In this document: positions 50,062 through 60,176 of the stretch, one piece after another
Position numbering within the stretch: position 1 is the first letter of the stretch
Layout of the letters: the number at the start of each line of letters is the position of its first letter
Source of the DNA: Nitrococcus mobilis Nb-231
Lineage (GTDB): Bacteria; Pseudomonadota; Gammaproteobacteria; Nitrococcales; Nitrococcaceae
Assembly: GCF_000153205.1 (NCBI RefSeq)
Contig: NZ_CH672427.1
Span: 2,906,596 to 2,970,595 of the forward strand
Length of the DNA: 64,000 bases
Direction of reading: 5' to 3'
The notes under the pieces: generated by a model
Databases searched by the model: none
What the model saw: only the letters and a program-made list of their open reading frames with translations
What the model was told of the DNA's origin: nothing
Made by a program: the position numbers and the translations under genes

Positions 50062-53000
50062 ATGCACCACATCGGCCTGATCAACGACAACGAGTTCTAT
50101 TCCGAGCACTACCTTGCCGAGATCTTCGCCGGCGATATCCGCGGCGTGCTGGATGCCTGGCAGGCCCGCGAAACCAAGGCCCGGGAGGCGGCCAAGACCA
50201 ACGGCGCGGGTGGCGCCGCCTACGCCGGTTATCGCACCCCCGCCAACCGGCTCGCCGGCCTCGCCCGCGAGCTGCTGCAGCGCATCGAAGGCACCGAGCG
50301 CCAGCGCCAGGGCACCGAGCGCGTGCGCGCAAGCCGCGCCGTCACGCGCCGGTTGTTGGAGATATTCGAGCTGCCCTTGCTCGGCGAGCTGCGCTCCGGC
50401 CAGGGCGAACCGCTGTTATGGATATTGGAAGCCCTGCCCGGCTTCGGCGAGGAGGCGGACCAGAATCCGCTCGCCTGCGCCATCCAGCCCGAACAGCTCA
50501 AAACCCTGAGCGACGAACCGCTGCCCAAAGACATCGGCGCAGCCGACGCACCCGACTGGCAGAAGCGCCTGAGCCAGCAGGTCTTCAGCCAGCCCAGCCC
50601 GCCGCGCTGGGTTTTGCTCACCGGCTTGCGCCAATGGCTGCTGCTCGATCGCGCCAAGTTCGCTCAGCACCGCCTGTTGCGCTTTGATTGGATGGAGCTG
50701 TGCAGTCGCCGGGAGACGGAATCCCTCAAAGCCGTGAGCGCTTTGCTGCACCGGCAATCCCTGCTTGCGAGCCAAGGCCAGGCCCTGCTCGACACCCTGG
50801 ACGAGAACGCCCACAAGCACGCTACAGCGTTTCCGAGGATCTCAAGTACGCCTTGCGCGAGTGCATCGAGCGGCTCGGCAACGAGGCCGCCGCCAGAAAA
50901 AGAGCCTCTACTCGGGAGAAGGGGCCCTCGACCCCGGCGAGCTCAGTTTGGAATGTCTGCGCTACCTCTACCGGCTGCTGTTCCTGTTCTACATCGAGGC
51001 TCGCCCGGAATTGCACTATGCGCCGGTGGCCAGCGAAACCTACCTGAAAGGCTATTCCTTGGAGCACCTGCGCGAGCTGGAGCTGATGCCGCTGACCAGC
51101 GAGGCGGAACGGGGCGGGCGCTATTTTCACGACAGCCTCGATCGGCTGTTCCATCTAGTCCACGAAGGCTATCAGCCGAAACAGGACCTGTTCGCCGAGC
51201 AAAGCCGTCAGACCGGCCGCGATGCTTTCGAGATGCAGGCGCTCAAGAGCCATCTGTTCGACCCGACCCGTACCCCCCGGCTCAACCGGGTGGTGTTCCC
51301 AAACCACCTGCTGCAGCAGGTGATCCGACTTATGTCGCTGTCGCAGGAGGGCGGGAGCGGCGCGCGCAAACGCCGCGGGCGCATCTTCTACGCCCAGCTC
51401 GGCATCAACCAGCTCGGCGCCGTCTATGAAGCGCTGCTGAGCTACCGGGGCTTCTTCGCCACAACCGATCTCTACGAGGTCAAGCCCAAAGGCGAGCGAT
51501 GGGATCCGATCGGCATCGGTTTTTTCGTCAAAGCCGAGGCGCTCTCAGACTACGCCGAAGAAGAAAAAGTCTTCCTCCGGGATGAGGCCGGGCACCAGAA
51601 GCTCCTCATGCACCCCAAGGGCAGCTTCATCTACCGCTTGGCCGGGCGCGACCGACAGAAATCCGCCTCCTGCTACACGCCGGAGGTGCTCACCCGTAGC
51701 TTGGTCAAATACGCGCTTAAGGCGCTCTATAAAGAACAGCTCGACCCGCTGCCGGACGATGCCGCCCGTGCCGAGCGGGTGTTGTCCCTCACCGTCTGCG
51801 AGCCCGCGATGGGCAGCGTGGCCTTCCTGAACGAGGCCATCAACCAACTCGCGGACCAGTATCTGCAGCTGGTGCAAAGCGCGAGCGGCACGCGCATCCC
51901 TCAGCAGGACTACGCCCGCGAGAAGCAGCAGGTCAAGATGTATCTGGCCGATCAAAACGTGTTCGGCGTGGACTCGAACCCCGTGGCGGTGGAACTGGCG
52001 GAGGTCTCTTTATGGCTCAATGCCCTGTCCGCGGACCGTTTCGTGCCCTGGTTCGGCCTGCAGCTCCACCACGGCAACTCCCTGATCGGCGCCCGCCGCG
52101 AGGTCTACCGCCGCGCTCAGCCCGGCCACACGAGAGATGGCAGCTGGCTTAAGACGGCTCCGGAACGCTTGCCGCTCGGCCAGACGCGGCCGCAAGGCCG
52201 CATCTGGCACTTTCTGCTGCCCGATGCCGGCATGGCCAAGTACACGGCCAGGGATGTTAGGGCACTCTACCCCAATCAAATCAGGAGTATCGAAAGCTGG
52301 CGTAGACAATTCACCCGGCCTTTCAGTCAGGACCATATCGCCCGGTTGGAAAAGCTCAGCGCGCGCATCGTGGAGCTTTGGGACCACCACGCCGCCAACC
52401 TCGCCGAATTGCGCCGGCGCACCACCGACCCCTACGCCATCCGCGGCCGCGCCGCCCGCGGCGAGCGCACCAGTCTGGAATACAAAGACACCGCTATGGA
52501 CCAGGAGCTGCTGGCGAACGAGCTGGCGAACGAGCTGGAGAACGCCAGTGCCTACCGCCGCTTGAAACTCGCCATGGATTACTGGTGTGCGCTGTGGTTC
52601 TGGCCCATCGCGGCCGCCGCCGAGCTGCCGGAGCGGGATGAATGGCTGCTGAATCTGGAGAACCTGCTGCTCGGCGACACCGTGGCCACCCACTGCGTGG
52701 GCGAGCCGATCCAGCTCTACGCCGCCACCAACCCGGAGGCGGGCCGGCGCTTTATGGATAAGTTCGGCGTGGTCAATTTCAAAGGGCTGTTCGCCGCCTT
52801 CCCGCGCCTGGCAATGGCCGATGGCATTGCTCGCCGGCGCAAGTTCTTCCACTGGGAGCTCGCCTTCGCCGACATCTTCCGCGACCGCGGCGGCTTTGAT
52901 TTGATTCTGGGCAATCCACCCTGGATCAAGGTGGAGTGGAGCTCCGGCGACATGCTGGGCGACTACGAACCACGTTTTGTCATCCGTAAGCTTACCGCGC

Positions 53001-54941
53001 CGCAGCTCGCCCGGCTGCGCGACGAGACCTTCGAGCGCATCCCGGCGCTGAAGCCGGGCTGGACCGAGGAGTTCGAGGAATCGGAAGGCACGCAGAATTT
53101 TCTCAACGCGCAGGTGAACTACCCGCAGCTGCGCGGCGTGTAAACCAACCTTTACAAGTGTTTCCTGCCACGGGCGTTGGCCAATGGTAGCGAGAAGGGC
53201 GTGAGCGGTTTTCTGCATCCGGAAGGCGTGTATGACGACTCCAAGGGCGGGGTGTTCCGGCGCGAGCTGTACCCGCGGTTGCGGGGGCATTTTCAGTTTG
53301 CAAACGAACTGACGCTTTTTGCTGAGGTGGACCATCACACGCGATACAGCATCAACGTCTGCGGGCCGTTACGCGCGCACATTGGTTTTCAGAACATCGC
53401 CAATCTCTTCATACCGCAAACGATTGACGCCTCCTTCTCAGACGACGGCGGGGACGCGGTACCGGGTATCAAGGAAGAGGTGGAGCAGCCAAACGGTGCG
53501 ATCAAGACCGTCTGGAACACTAACGGCCACCGCGACCGCATCATCGAGATCGGTGCCCGTGAGCTGGGGCTGTTCGCCCGGCTCTACGACGAAGCCGGCA
53601 CCGACGCTCTGGAAGCCCGCCTGCCCGCACTGCACGCCCGGCAGCTGCTGAGCGTACTGGAGAAGTTCGCTGCTCAGCCCCGGCGGCTGGGGGATCTAAA
53701 GGGCGAATACCTATCGCTGGAGATGTGGCACGAGCCCAACGCCCAGAAAGACGGCACCATCAAGCGGGAAACCCGCTTCCCTGATAGCCCGGAGCAATGG
53801 GTCCTTTCCGGTCCGCACTTCTTCGTCGGCAGTCCGTTCTACAAAACCCCGCGCGTCGAGTGCACCCAGAACAGCCACTACGACGTTCTCGACCTGCAAG
53901 CCCTGCCGGACGACTACCGGCCGCGCACCAACTACGTCCCCGCCTGCGATCCCGACACCCACCGCGCCCGCGCGCCGCGGGTGCCCTGGGTGGACGAGGG
54001 GGCGAGCAGTCCGAAGCGGGTGACGGAGTATTATCGGCTCACGTCCCGGACAATGATTGGTTCTTCCTCAGAGCGGACCCTGCAAAGCGCAATTATTCAG
54101 AAGCATGTTGCGCACATAGATCTCGGCTTTTCTATCCTGCCCAAGGATAAAGAAATATTGCTTACCCTAGCTGCAGGCTATGTGTCCGTCATTTTCGATT
54201 TCTTTGTTAAAAGCACAGGAAAGGGCCATTTCCGAAATGACATAGCCGCTCTTTTGCCAGTGTTGGACTTCAAACAACACGCTATTGCTGCCTACTCGCG
54301 AATTCTGACGCTGAACGTGATCACAGTTGGATATGCAGAACTCTGGGAGACAAGCTGGCAACCCGACTTCCAGCGCCAACACTGGTCCATCGCCCCCAAC
54401 AGCGACCACCCCGGTGCCCGTGTACTGCCCCAGGACTTCTTCGCCAACCTGACTCCGCGCTGGCAGCGCGACTGCGCCCTGCGCGCCGACTACGCCCGCC
54501 GCCAGACTCTGGTGGAGATCGACGTCCTCGTCGCCCAGGCCCTTGGCCTCACTCTGGACGAGCTGCTCACGATCTATCGTGTCCAGTTCCCGGTCATGCG
54601 CCAGTACGAGGCCGAAACCTACTACGATCAGGCCGGCCGCATCGTCTTCACCCCCAGCAAGGGCCTGATCGGCGTCGGCCTGCCGCGCAAGGCCAAAAAG
54701 GCTGAGCTCGCGGAAGGCACCCGCTACGCCATCCACACCGCCGGCCGCAGCGAAGCGGGCATTGCCCTCGGCTGGGAAGACATCCAAGACCTGGAGGCCG
54801 GCACCGTCACCAAGACCTTCAGCGACGACACCCTCCCGGCGGCCCCACGCGCGCACCGTCGAATACCGCCCCCCCTTCTTCAAACCCGACCGCGAACAGG
54901 ACTACCGCATCGCCTGGAATGCATTCGGCGTTGGGCGCTAA
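50062..54941 (+). pseudogene. Broken Eco57I-like adenine-specific DNA methyltransferase
   Basis: The coding trace starts at ATG 50062 (MHHIGLINDNEFYSEHYLAEIFAGDIRGV) and totals about 1600 codons, but in several frames. A frameshift near 50822 leads to YSVSEDLKYALRECIERLGNEA, and another near 50895 to KKSLYSGEGALDPGELSLECLRYLYRLLFLFYIEARPEL. The SAM-binding motif TVCEPAMGSVAFLNEA and the catalytic NPPW (LILGNPPWIKVEW) of an N6-adenine methyltransferase are both kept. TAA 53141-53143 interrupts [13 protein letters not shown] in frame, where one C-to-T change from a Gln codon would explain it. A last frameshift near 54850 moves the C-terminus [30 protein letters not shown] to the frame ending at 54941. 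It resembles DrmMI-type or BREX PglX-type enzymes. Inactive as written unless it acts as fragments. Confidence 0.85.
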
Positions 54942-55387
54942 AATGAGGCGCACTGACTATGTTTTTTTGTGCAAATGCCCTGAAATTCGAAAAAGCGATG
55001 CCTTTGATGTAGCCAGCCATGCAACCCACGGTCGGCTTGTTTATCAGCCAGATAAAAAACTGCCGTATGCAGACACTCTCAAAAGGGGGAATGGTGGAAG
55101 TCATCGAGGCCGACCATCAGCATGCCTGCACTCCTATGCTGCGACCGGGTCTGAGCCGGAAATTTATGCGTGGCGCCCTCAAACATTCTGGTAACAAGGT
55201 CAGGGGTAGACGGTGGGTAGCGGAGTCGAGACTACACTGCGGGGGAACACGTTAGTCACTGACATTAGGTGGACGTCCACATTGAGTGGCCCGGCAGCAC
55301 CAAGCAGCTCATAACAGCGGTTATACGAAGGATAGGGCAATACATTCCCTAACCGTCAATGAATTCACGCGGCGAGTTCTTAGAACC
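54942..55387. other. Junction region upstream of the UvrD-like gene
   Basis: About 445 bases. A 91-codon frame at 54919-55194 and a 78-codon frame at 55019-55255 have no recognisable protein character. The TGAGGCGCACT copy at 54944 lies here. The promoter of the three-gene helicase/DprA unit should be in this stretch. Confidence 0.4.
54944..54954 (+). repeat. 11-bp inverted repeat, left copy
   Basis: TGAGGCGCACT starts 2 bases after the methyltransferase stop. Its exact reverse complement AGTGCGCCTCA lies at 62868-62878, just before the large helicase gene. The pair encloses the UvrD/RecQ-PRTase/DprA block. Confidence 0.5.
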
Positions 55388-57940
55388 ATGAACGTACTCG
55401 AATACAAGAATTACAGAAAATCCCTCACCGCGCTTCGACGCCGTGGAGGTCGTTTTCAGAAGGCTGCTGAAAAAGCGATCGTTTACCAAGACGATTTAAA
55501 AGACGAGCGCCTCAGGAAAAAACTTCCCGTAACGAATCATGGTGAAAACAGGATCGACAAGGCTGTTAAATATGACCTTGGGGGTAATGGCTGTCGCTTA
55601 GTTACCGTGCAGGACAATGGTCGAATTTTCCTGTGTTTCGCTGGAGCCCACGACGATGTGGACAAATGGTTAGACAAAAACCGTGGTTTAACGATACGGG
55701 TGGACGAAGGCAACCGCGTTATTCCTTCTTTCGAGTCTAAAGACTATACCAACCCGGAAGAGCGGCTTCAGCGCGACGCGGGCTACACGGACAAGCCGCT
55801 AGTATCGCTTTTGCAGCAACGACATCAGGACGCCATCATGAAGGGGTTGGCCTGGTCGTTAGCCAAGGCTATTGGCGAGGCTACCGTGGAAGTCAGTGAT
55901 GATGAGATCCAGCAACTCGTTGATCGTATCGAAGACCTAGTGCAACAAACCGCTGTTTTTGATGCCCTGATGTTGTTACGCGAGGAAAATATTGACGGGG
56001 CCACCAACCGGATACGTGCGTTTACTGGTGAGCTTTGCAAATTAGGCGACCAGGAGCAAAGTCTGCCCTACCTCGAGGACAGCGAATACTTCCAGAATGT
56101 TGATGTGAGCTCCGAGCATTACCAGAAACTCATCGAAAACTTCGCTCGGAACGCGGACTACAAGGACTGGATGCTGTTCATGCGCCCGGCCCAGCAGCGG
56201 TTTGTAGATGCCGACTACGCCGGCCCTGCGAAGGTGACTGGTGTCTCAGGATCCGGCAAGACAGCCGTGGTTGTACGCAGGGCCATCGCGCTCACTGAAC
56301 GGTATCCGGATCAGCAAGTCCTGGTGCTGACGCTCAATCGATCCCTTGCTGTGCTGATTGAGGAATTAGTCAACACTGCTGCCTTGGAGGAGGTGCGTGA
56401 TCGTATCGAGGTGTTGCCGTTCTTCATGCTCTGTCAACGCTTCCTCTACCAGTTCGAGCCCGATAATACCCGCCTATACGACGATGTTACCTGGAAGTCC
56501 AGGGAACACATCGATGCGATCTGGCGCGAATACTATCGTTGCGAGCTTCACAACTACGACGCGCGTGCCCTGCAAAAGGTCCATGACAGCCTTATCTCAC
56601 GCGGGATCGATGCAGAGAGCTATATCCGCGAGGAATTCGACTGGATTCGCAGCGCTACTGCGCCAGGGAACCGAGACGCTTACCTATCGATGGAGCGTAC
56701 TGGCAGGACATACCCGCTGGATGCCAATTTCCGACAAGATCTTTTGAGGGGATTGGAGAGCTGGGAAAGGAAGATGACCTTCGTTGGGGTCACCGACTAT
56801 CTTGGCATTGCCAACGCGCTATATCACCATATCGATAAGATCGAGCCAAGATATCGGTGTGTTCTCGTGGATGAGTCGCAGGATTTCGGGACCATAGATT
56901 TTCAGCTTATCAGGCGACTGGTGGCAGAGGACTCCAACGATGTGTTCTTGTGTGGTGATGCCGCACAAAAAGTATCTAGCAAGCATCACAGCTTGTCGGA
57001 CGCGGGTCTGGCCGTGGCCGGTTCGAGGTCACACAAACTGGTCCTCAACTACCGAAATAGTCGGCAAATATTGGAGCTTGCACACGGCATGCTGATGGAC
57101 AACCTGTTTAATGAAATGCTACAGATACATGACTTCGAGATATTGGACCCGGAATACGCCAATTTTGGTGGTCCAACCCCACTCTTTCTGTCAGCAGCGA
57201 GCCTTGGTGATGAGCTTGCAGCCGCCGTGACGTACGCAAAGTCTGAAGCCGAGGAGAACTCTGCTGCAAAGATCTGCATCGCAATTTGTGGTTTCTCGGA
57301 GCACGAACTGGAAGCGTTTGCCCAAAACCAGCGCCTGCCGCTGCTCAACGGCGAGACGGATCTCAAGGGCCACCAGGTTATCGTGTCCGACCTGGAAAAC
57401 ACCAAGGGATTCGAATTCCACTGCATGATCATAGTCAACTGCGCGGATGGCGTTGTACCGAATCCCCGTGCGCCGGTGGAAGAGGCATTTCGTGACTTGT
57501 CGCGGCTATACGTCGCTATGACACGAGCGCGCCATCAGCTGGTACTCAGTTGTTGCGGGGCGCCATCACCCTTCTTGGAAGGACAACTCAAGCATCTGAG
57601 TCAGTATTTGTGGGAGGAGTACATCGGACAAGAGCAAGACCTTGCGCCACTTGAGCCACCGAAACGCCTGGAGCAGTTGCGGCACGATACGCCGCCACGG
57701 GATATTCTCAGCATGACAGGCGAAGAGTACTTGTACCAGGAAGATGCCATAGGATGCCCCGCGCTACTGGTGGAAAAACTCCGAAAGCTAGTTACCGGCA
57801 AGAGTCGCATCGTGCAAGGCACTCCAGCTGAGTGGCGCTCTATTTCCGCAGCGCTCAAAGATACCCGGTCTAAACCAAGGTGCAGGCAACTGTTTGGCCC
57901 GGAGGGTTACCGCGTGTTTCGAGAGTGGTTCGACAACTAG
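55388..57940 (+). CDS. UvrD-like helicase with RelE-like N-terminal domain
   Basis: An 850-residue SF1 helicase. Residues 1-110 resemble a RelE/ParE-like fold (MNVLEYKNYRKSLTALRRRGGRFQKAAEKA..LPVTNHGENRIDKAVKYDLGGNGCRLVTVQDNGRIFLCFAGAHDDVDKWLDKN). Helicase motifs are KVTGVSGSGKTAVVVRRA (I, about residue 284), VLVLTLNRSLAVLI (Ia), RCVLVDESQDFGTIDF (II, about 494), FLCGDAAQKV (III), LVLNYRNSRQIL (IV) and LSRLYVAMTRARHQLVL (VI, about 708), with TKGFEFHCMIIVNCADGVVP as motif V. All look intact. The start is the ATG that begins the RelE-like domain; an upstream frame of 34 codons is not domain-like. First gene of the intact trio. Confidence 0.85.
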   Translation: MNVLEYKNYRKSLTALRRRGGRFQKAAEKAIVYQDDLKDERLRKKLPVTNHGENRIDKAVKYDLGGNGCRLVTVQDNGRIFLCFAGAHDDVDKWLDKNRGLTIRVDEGNRVIPSFESKDYTNPEERLQRDAGYTDKPLVSLLQQRHQDAIMKGLAWSLAKAIGEATVEVSDDEIQQLVDRIEDLVQQTAVFDALMLLREENIDGATNRIRAFTGELCKLGDQEQSLPYLEDSEYFQNVDVSSEHYQKLIENFARNADYKDWMLFMRPAQQRFVDADYAGPAKVTGVSGSGKTAVVVRRAIALTERYPDQQVLVLTLNRSLAVLIEELVNTAALEEVRDRIEVLPFFMLCQRFLYQFEPDNTRLYDDVTWKSREHIDAIWREYYRCELHNYDARALQKVHDSLISRGIDAESYIREEFDWIRSATAPGNRDAYLSMERTGRTYPLDANFRQDLLRGLESWERKMTFVGVTDYLGIANALYHHIDKIEPRYRCVLVDESQDFGTIDFQLIRRLVAEDSNDVFLCGDAAQKVSSKHHSLSDAGLAVAGSRSHKLVLNYRNSRQILELAHGMLMDNLFNEMLQIHDFEILDPEYANFGGPTPLFLSAASLGDELAAAVTYAKSEAEENSAAKICIAICGFSEHELEAFAQNQRLPLLNGETDLKGHQVIVSDLENTKGFEFHCMIIVNCADGVVPNPRAPVEEAFRDLSRLYVAMTRARHQLVLSCCGAPSPFLEGQLKHLSQYLWEEYIGQEQDLAPLEPPKRLEQLRHDTPPRDILSMTGEEYLYQEDAIGCPALLVEKLRKLVTGKSRIVQGTPAEWRSISAALKDTRSKPRCRQLFGPEGYRVFREWFDN

Positions 57941-58079
57941 CCCAGTAAACCTACCCAACACGCCACTGAACAAAAGCTCTCGTTCTTCACCGCAACTATG
58001 AAAGTTGGCTCACTGTACCAGGGTTTTGTGCGGCCGATACACGTCTGAAGAGACTGGCTACACAACAAGGAGAACGACA

Positions 58080-60173
58080 GTGAGAGAATACGCCGAACAC
58101 ATATTGCGTAGCGCACTGGACAATCCACAGGCGAGCTTCCATCCGGGCCAGTGGGAGGCAATCGACGCGCTGGTGAACGAACGCAAGAAGCTACTGGTGG
58201 TGCAGCGCACGGGGTGGGGCAAGAGTGTGATCTATTTTCTGGTGGCTCGTTTGCTGCGTGAGCAGGGGCGTGGTCCCAGTGTCATTGTTTCTCCGCTGCT
58301 GGCGCTGATGCGCAACCAGATAGATGCCGCGGACAGATTGGGTGTCCGTGCCATAACGCTTAATTCTACCAACTACGATCAGGCTGATGATCTCATCGCG
58401 GAGATTCAAGCCAACCGCGTGGACTGTCTGCTGGTGTCGCCGGAAAAATTGGCCAATGAAGATTTTGTGACGCGGGCCATCGAGCCAGTGCTGGAGCAGA
58501 TTGGCTTCCTGGTAGTGGACGAAGCGCATTGCATTTCCGACTGGGGGCATGATTTTCGCCCCGACTATCGGCGGCTGCTGAATATCCTGATGCAAATGCC
58601 GCCCAACATGTCGGTGCTAGCGACGACGGCCACGGCAAACAACCGTGTGATTGACGATGTCGTGGCGCAGTTGGGCCATATCGAAGTGCAGCGTGGCCCG
58701 CTGATGCGGCATAGCCTGTCTTTGCAAAACGTTGTGCTGTCTGATCAGGGCAGCCGCCTTGCCTGGCTGGCTGATACTTTGCCGAAGTTGCCCGGCACTG
58801 GCGTCATCTACGTCCTTACCAAGCGCGATGCACAACAGGTACGCGACTGGCTCGTCCATTGCGGGATCAATGCCCAGGCATATTACAGCGGCATTGAGCA
58901 TGACGATTTTACCGACACCAACCATTATCGCGAGCATCTGGAAGCGCGGCTACTCAACAACGAGTTGAAGGTGCTGGTTGCCACCACGGCGCTGGGTATG
59001 GGCTATGACAAGCCGGACCTGGCCTTTGTCATCCACTACCAGGCGCCGGGCTCTATCGTGTCTTACTACCAGCAGGTAGGCCGTGCCGGCCGTGGCATCA
59101 GTCAGGCTTATGGATTTTTGCTGGCTGGTTGCGAGGACCAGGATATTCACGAGTATTTCCGCCGCTCGGCCTTTCCATCCGAAAATCAGGTGCAGAAACT
59201 GCTGGATGTGCTGGGCGAGTCTGATGGTCTGTCAGTGGTAGAGTTGCAAAGGCACCTGAATCTGTGTCAGGGACAAATCGACAAGCTGCTCAAGTTCCTG
59301 AGCGTAGAAAGTCCGTCGCCTATCTACAAGCAAGACAGGAAGTGGGTGCGGACGCCAGTTTCCTACCAGATGGATCACGAACAAATCGCTCGTCTGACCA
59401 GAATGCGCGAGCAGGAATGGCAGGAGGTGCAGGCTTATGTCCAGACCGATGATTGTCTGATGATGTTTCTCGGAAAGGCACTGGATGACCCTTACCTCAA
59501 TCCGTGCGGCAGATGTGCCAACTGTCTGGGGCAAACACTCGTTGCTACCGAGCCTTCGCTAGATACCGCGCGCAAAGCCTGCCAGTTCATTCGCCACGCG
59601 GAATTCGACTTCCAGTCCAGGAGGCAGGTGGCTTCCGGTGCCTTTCCCAAATACAATTTCACGGGCAATTTGCCGCAACGACTGCGCGCCTCGAAAGGTA
59701 AAATCCTTAGCCGCTGGAACGATGCTGCCTGGGGCAGACTGGTGGCTGATGATAAGCACGCCGGCCACTTCCAGGATGCGCTGGTCCTTGCCATGGCTGA
59801 GATGATTCGCGAGCGCTGGCAGCTTGCGCCGCCACCGCAGTGGGTCACCTGCGTGCCTTCGCTTCGCCACCCCGAACTGGTGCCGGATTTTACCATGCGG
59901 CTTGCAGGCCAACTGGGTCTGCCGTTCCGGGCAGTGATCGACAAGGTCAAGGATAACGCGCCGCAAAAGTTACAGGAAAACCGTTACCATCAGTGCAGCA
60001 ATCTGGATGGTATTTTTGCCATAACGGGCGATGTTACAAATGAACCGGTGCTGTTGGTAGACGACATTATCGACTCAGGCTGGACGATGACCGTGCTAGC
60101 CGCACTTCTCAAACAGTATGGCAGCGGTGATGTGTACCCTGTTGCGCTCGCTTCTGCCGCCCCAGGGAAATAA
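58080..60173 (+). CDS. RecQ-type helicase fused to a ComF-like phosphoribosyltransferase
   Basis: A 697-residue protein starting at GTG 58080 behind AAGGAG. Residues 1-490 are a RecQ-family helicase: FHPGQWEAIDAL (motif 0), VQRTGWGKSVIY (I, about 43), VSPLLALMRNQ (Ia), LVVDEAHCISDWGHDFRPDYRRL (II, about 146), ATTATANNRVIDDV (III) and VSYYQQVGRAGRG (VI), then a shortened zinc-binding segment CGRCANC. The C-terminal part (about 550-697) is a type I phosphoribosyltransferase of the ComF kind, with the PRPP loop VLLVDDIIDSGWTMTVLAALLKQYG at about 657 and a CVPSLRHPELVPDF substrate region. DprA-like coding begins 3 bases later. PRTase plus DprA partners define ShosTA-like defence or toxin systems; the helicase fusion is distinctive. 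Confidence 0.88.
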   Translation: MREYAEHILRSALDNPQASFHPGQWEAIDALVNERKKLLVVQRTGWGKSVIYFLVARLLREQGRGPSVIVSPLLALMRNQIDAADRLGVRAITLNSTNYDQADDLIAEIQANRVDCLLVSPEKLANEDFVTRAIEPVLEQIGFLVVDEAHCISDWGHDFRPDYRRLLNILMQMPPNMSVLATTATANNRVIDDVVAQLGHIEVQRGPLMRHSLSLQNVVLSDQGSRLAWLADTLPKLPGTGVIYVLTKRDAQQVRDWLVHCGINAQAYYSGIEHDDFTDTNHYREHLEARLLNNELKVLVATTALGMGYDKPDLAFVIHYQAPGSIVSYYQQVGRAGRGISQAYGFLLAGCEDQDIHEYFRRSAFPSENQVQKLLDVLGESDGLSVVELQRHLNLCQGQIDKLLKFLSVESPSPIYKQDRKWVRTPVSYQMDHEQIARLTRMREQEWQEVQAYVQTDDCLMMFLGKALDDPYLNPCGRCANCLGQTLVATEPSLDTARKACQFIRHAEFDFQSRRQVASGAFPKYNFTGNLPQRLRASKGKILSRWNDAAWGRLVADDKHAGHFQDALVLAMAEMIRERWQLAPPPQWVTCVPSLRHPELVPDFTMRLAGQLGLPFRAVIDKVKDNAPQKLQENRYHQCSNLDGIFAITGDVTNEPVLLVDDIIDSGWTMTVLAALLKQYGSGDVYPVALASAAPGK

Positions 60174-60176
60174 TGC

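Noticed and set aside
52010-53338. 442-codon minus-strand frame over the methyltransferase
   Set aside because: It covers the region with the NPPW motif on the other strand and has no family-like pattern.
54919-55194. 91-codon frame after the methyltransferase
   Set aside because: It begins inside the methyltransferase end in another frame and has no family-like features.
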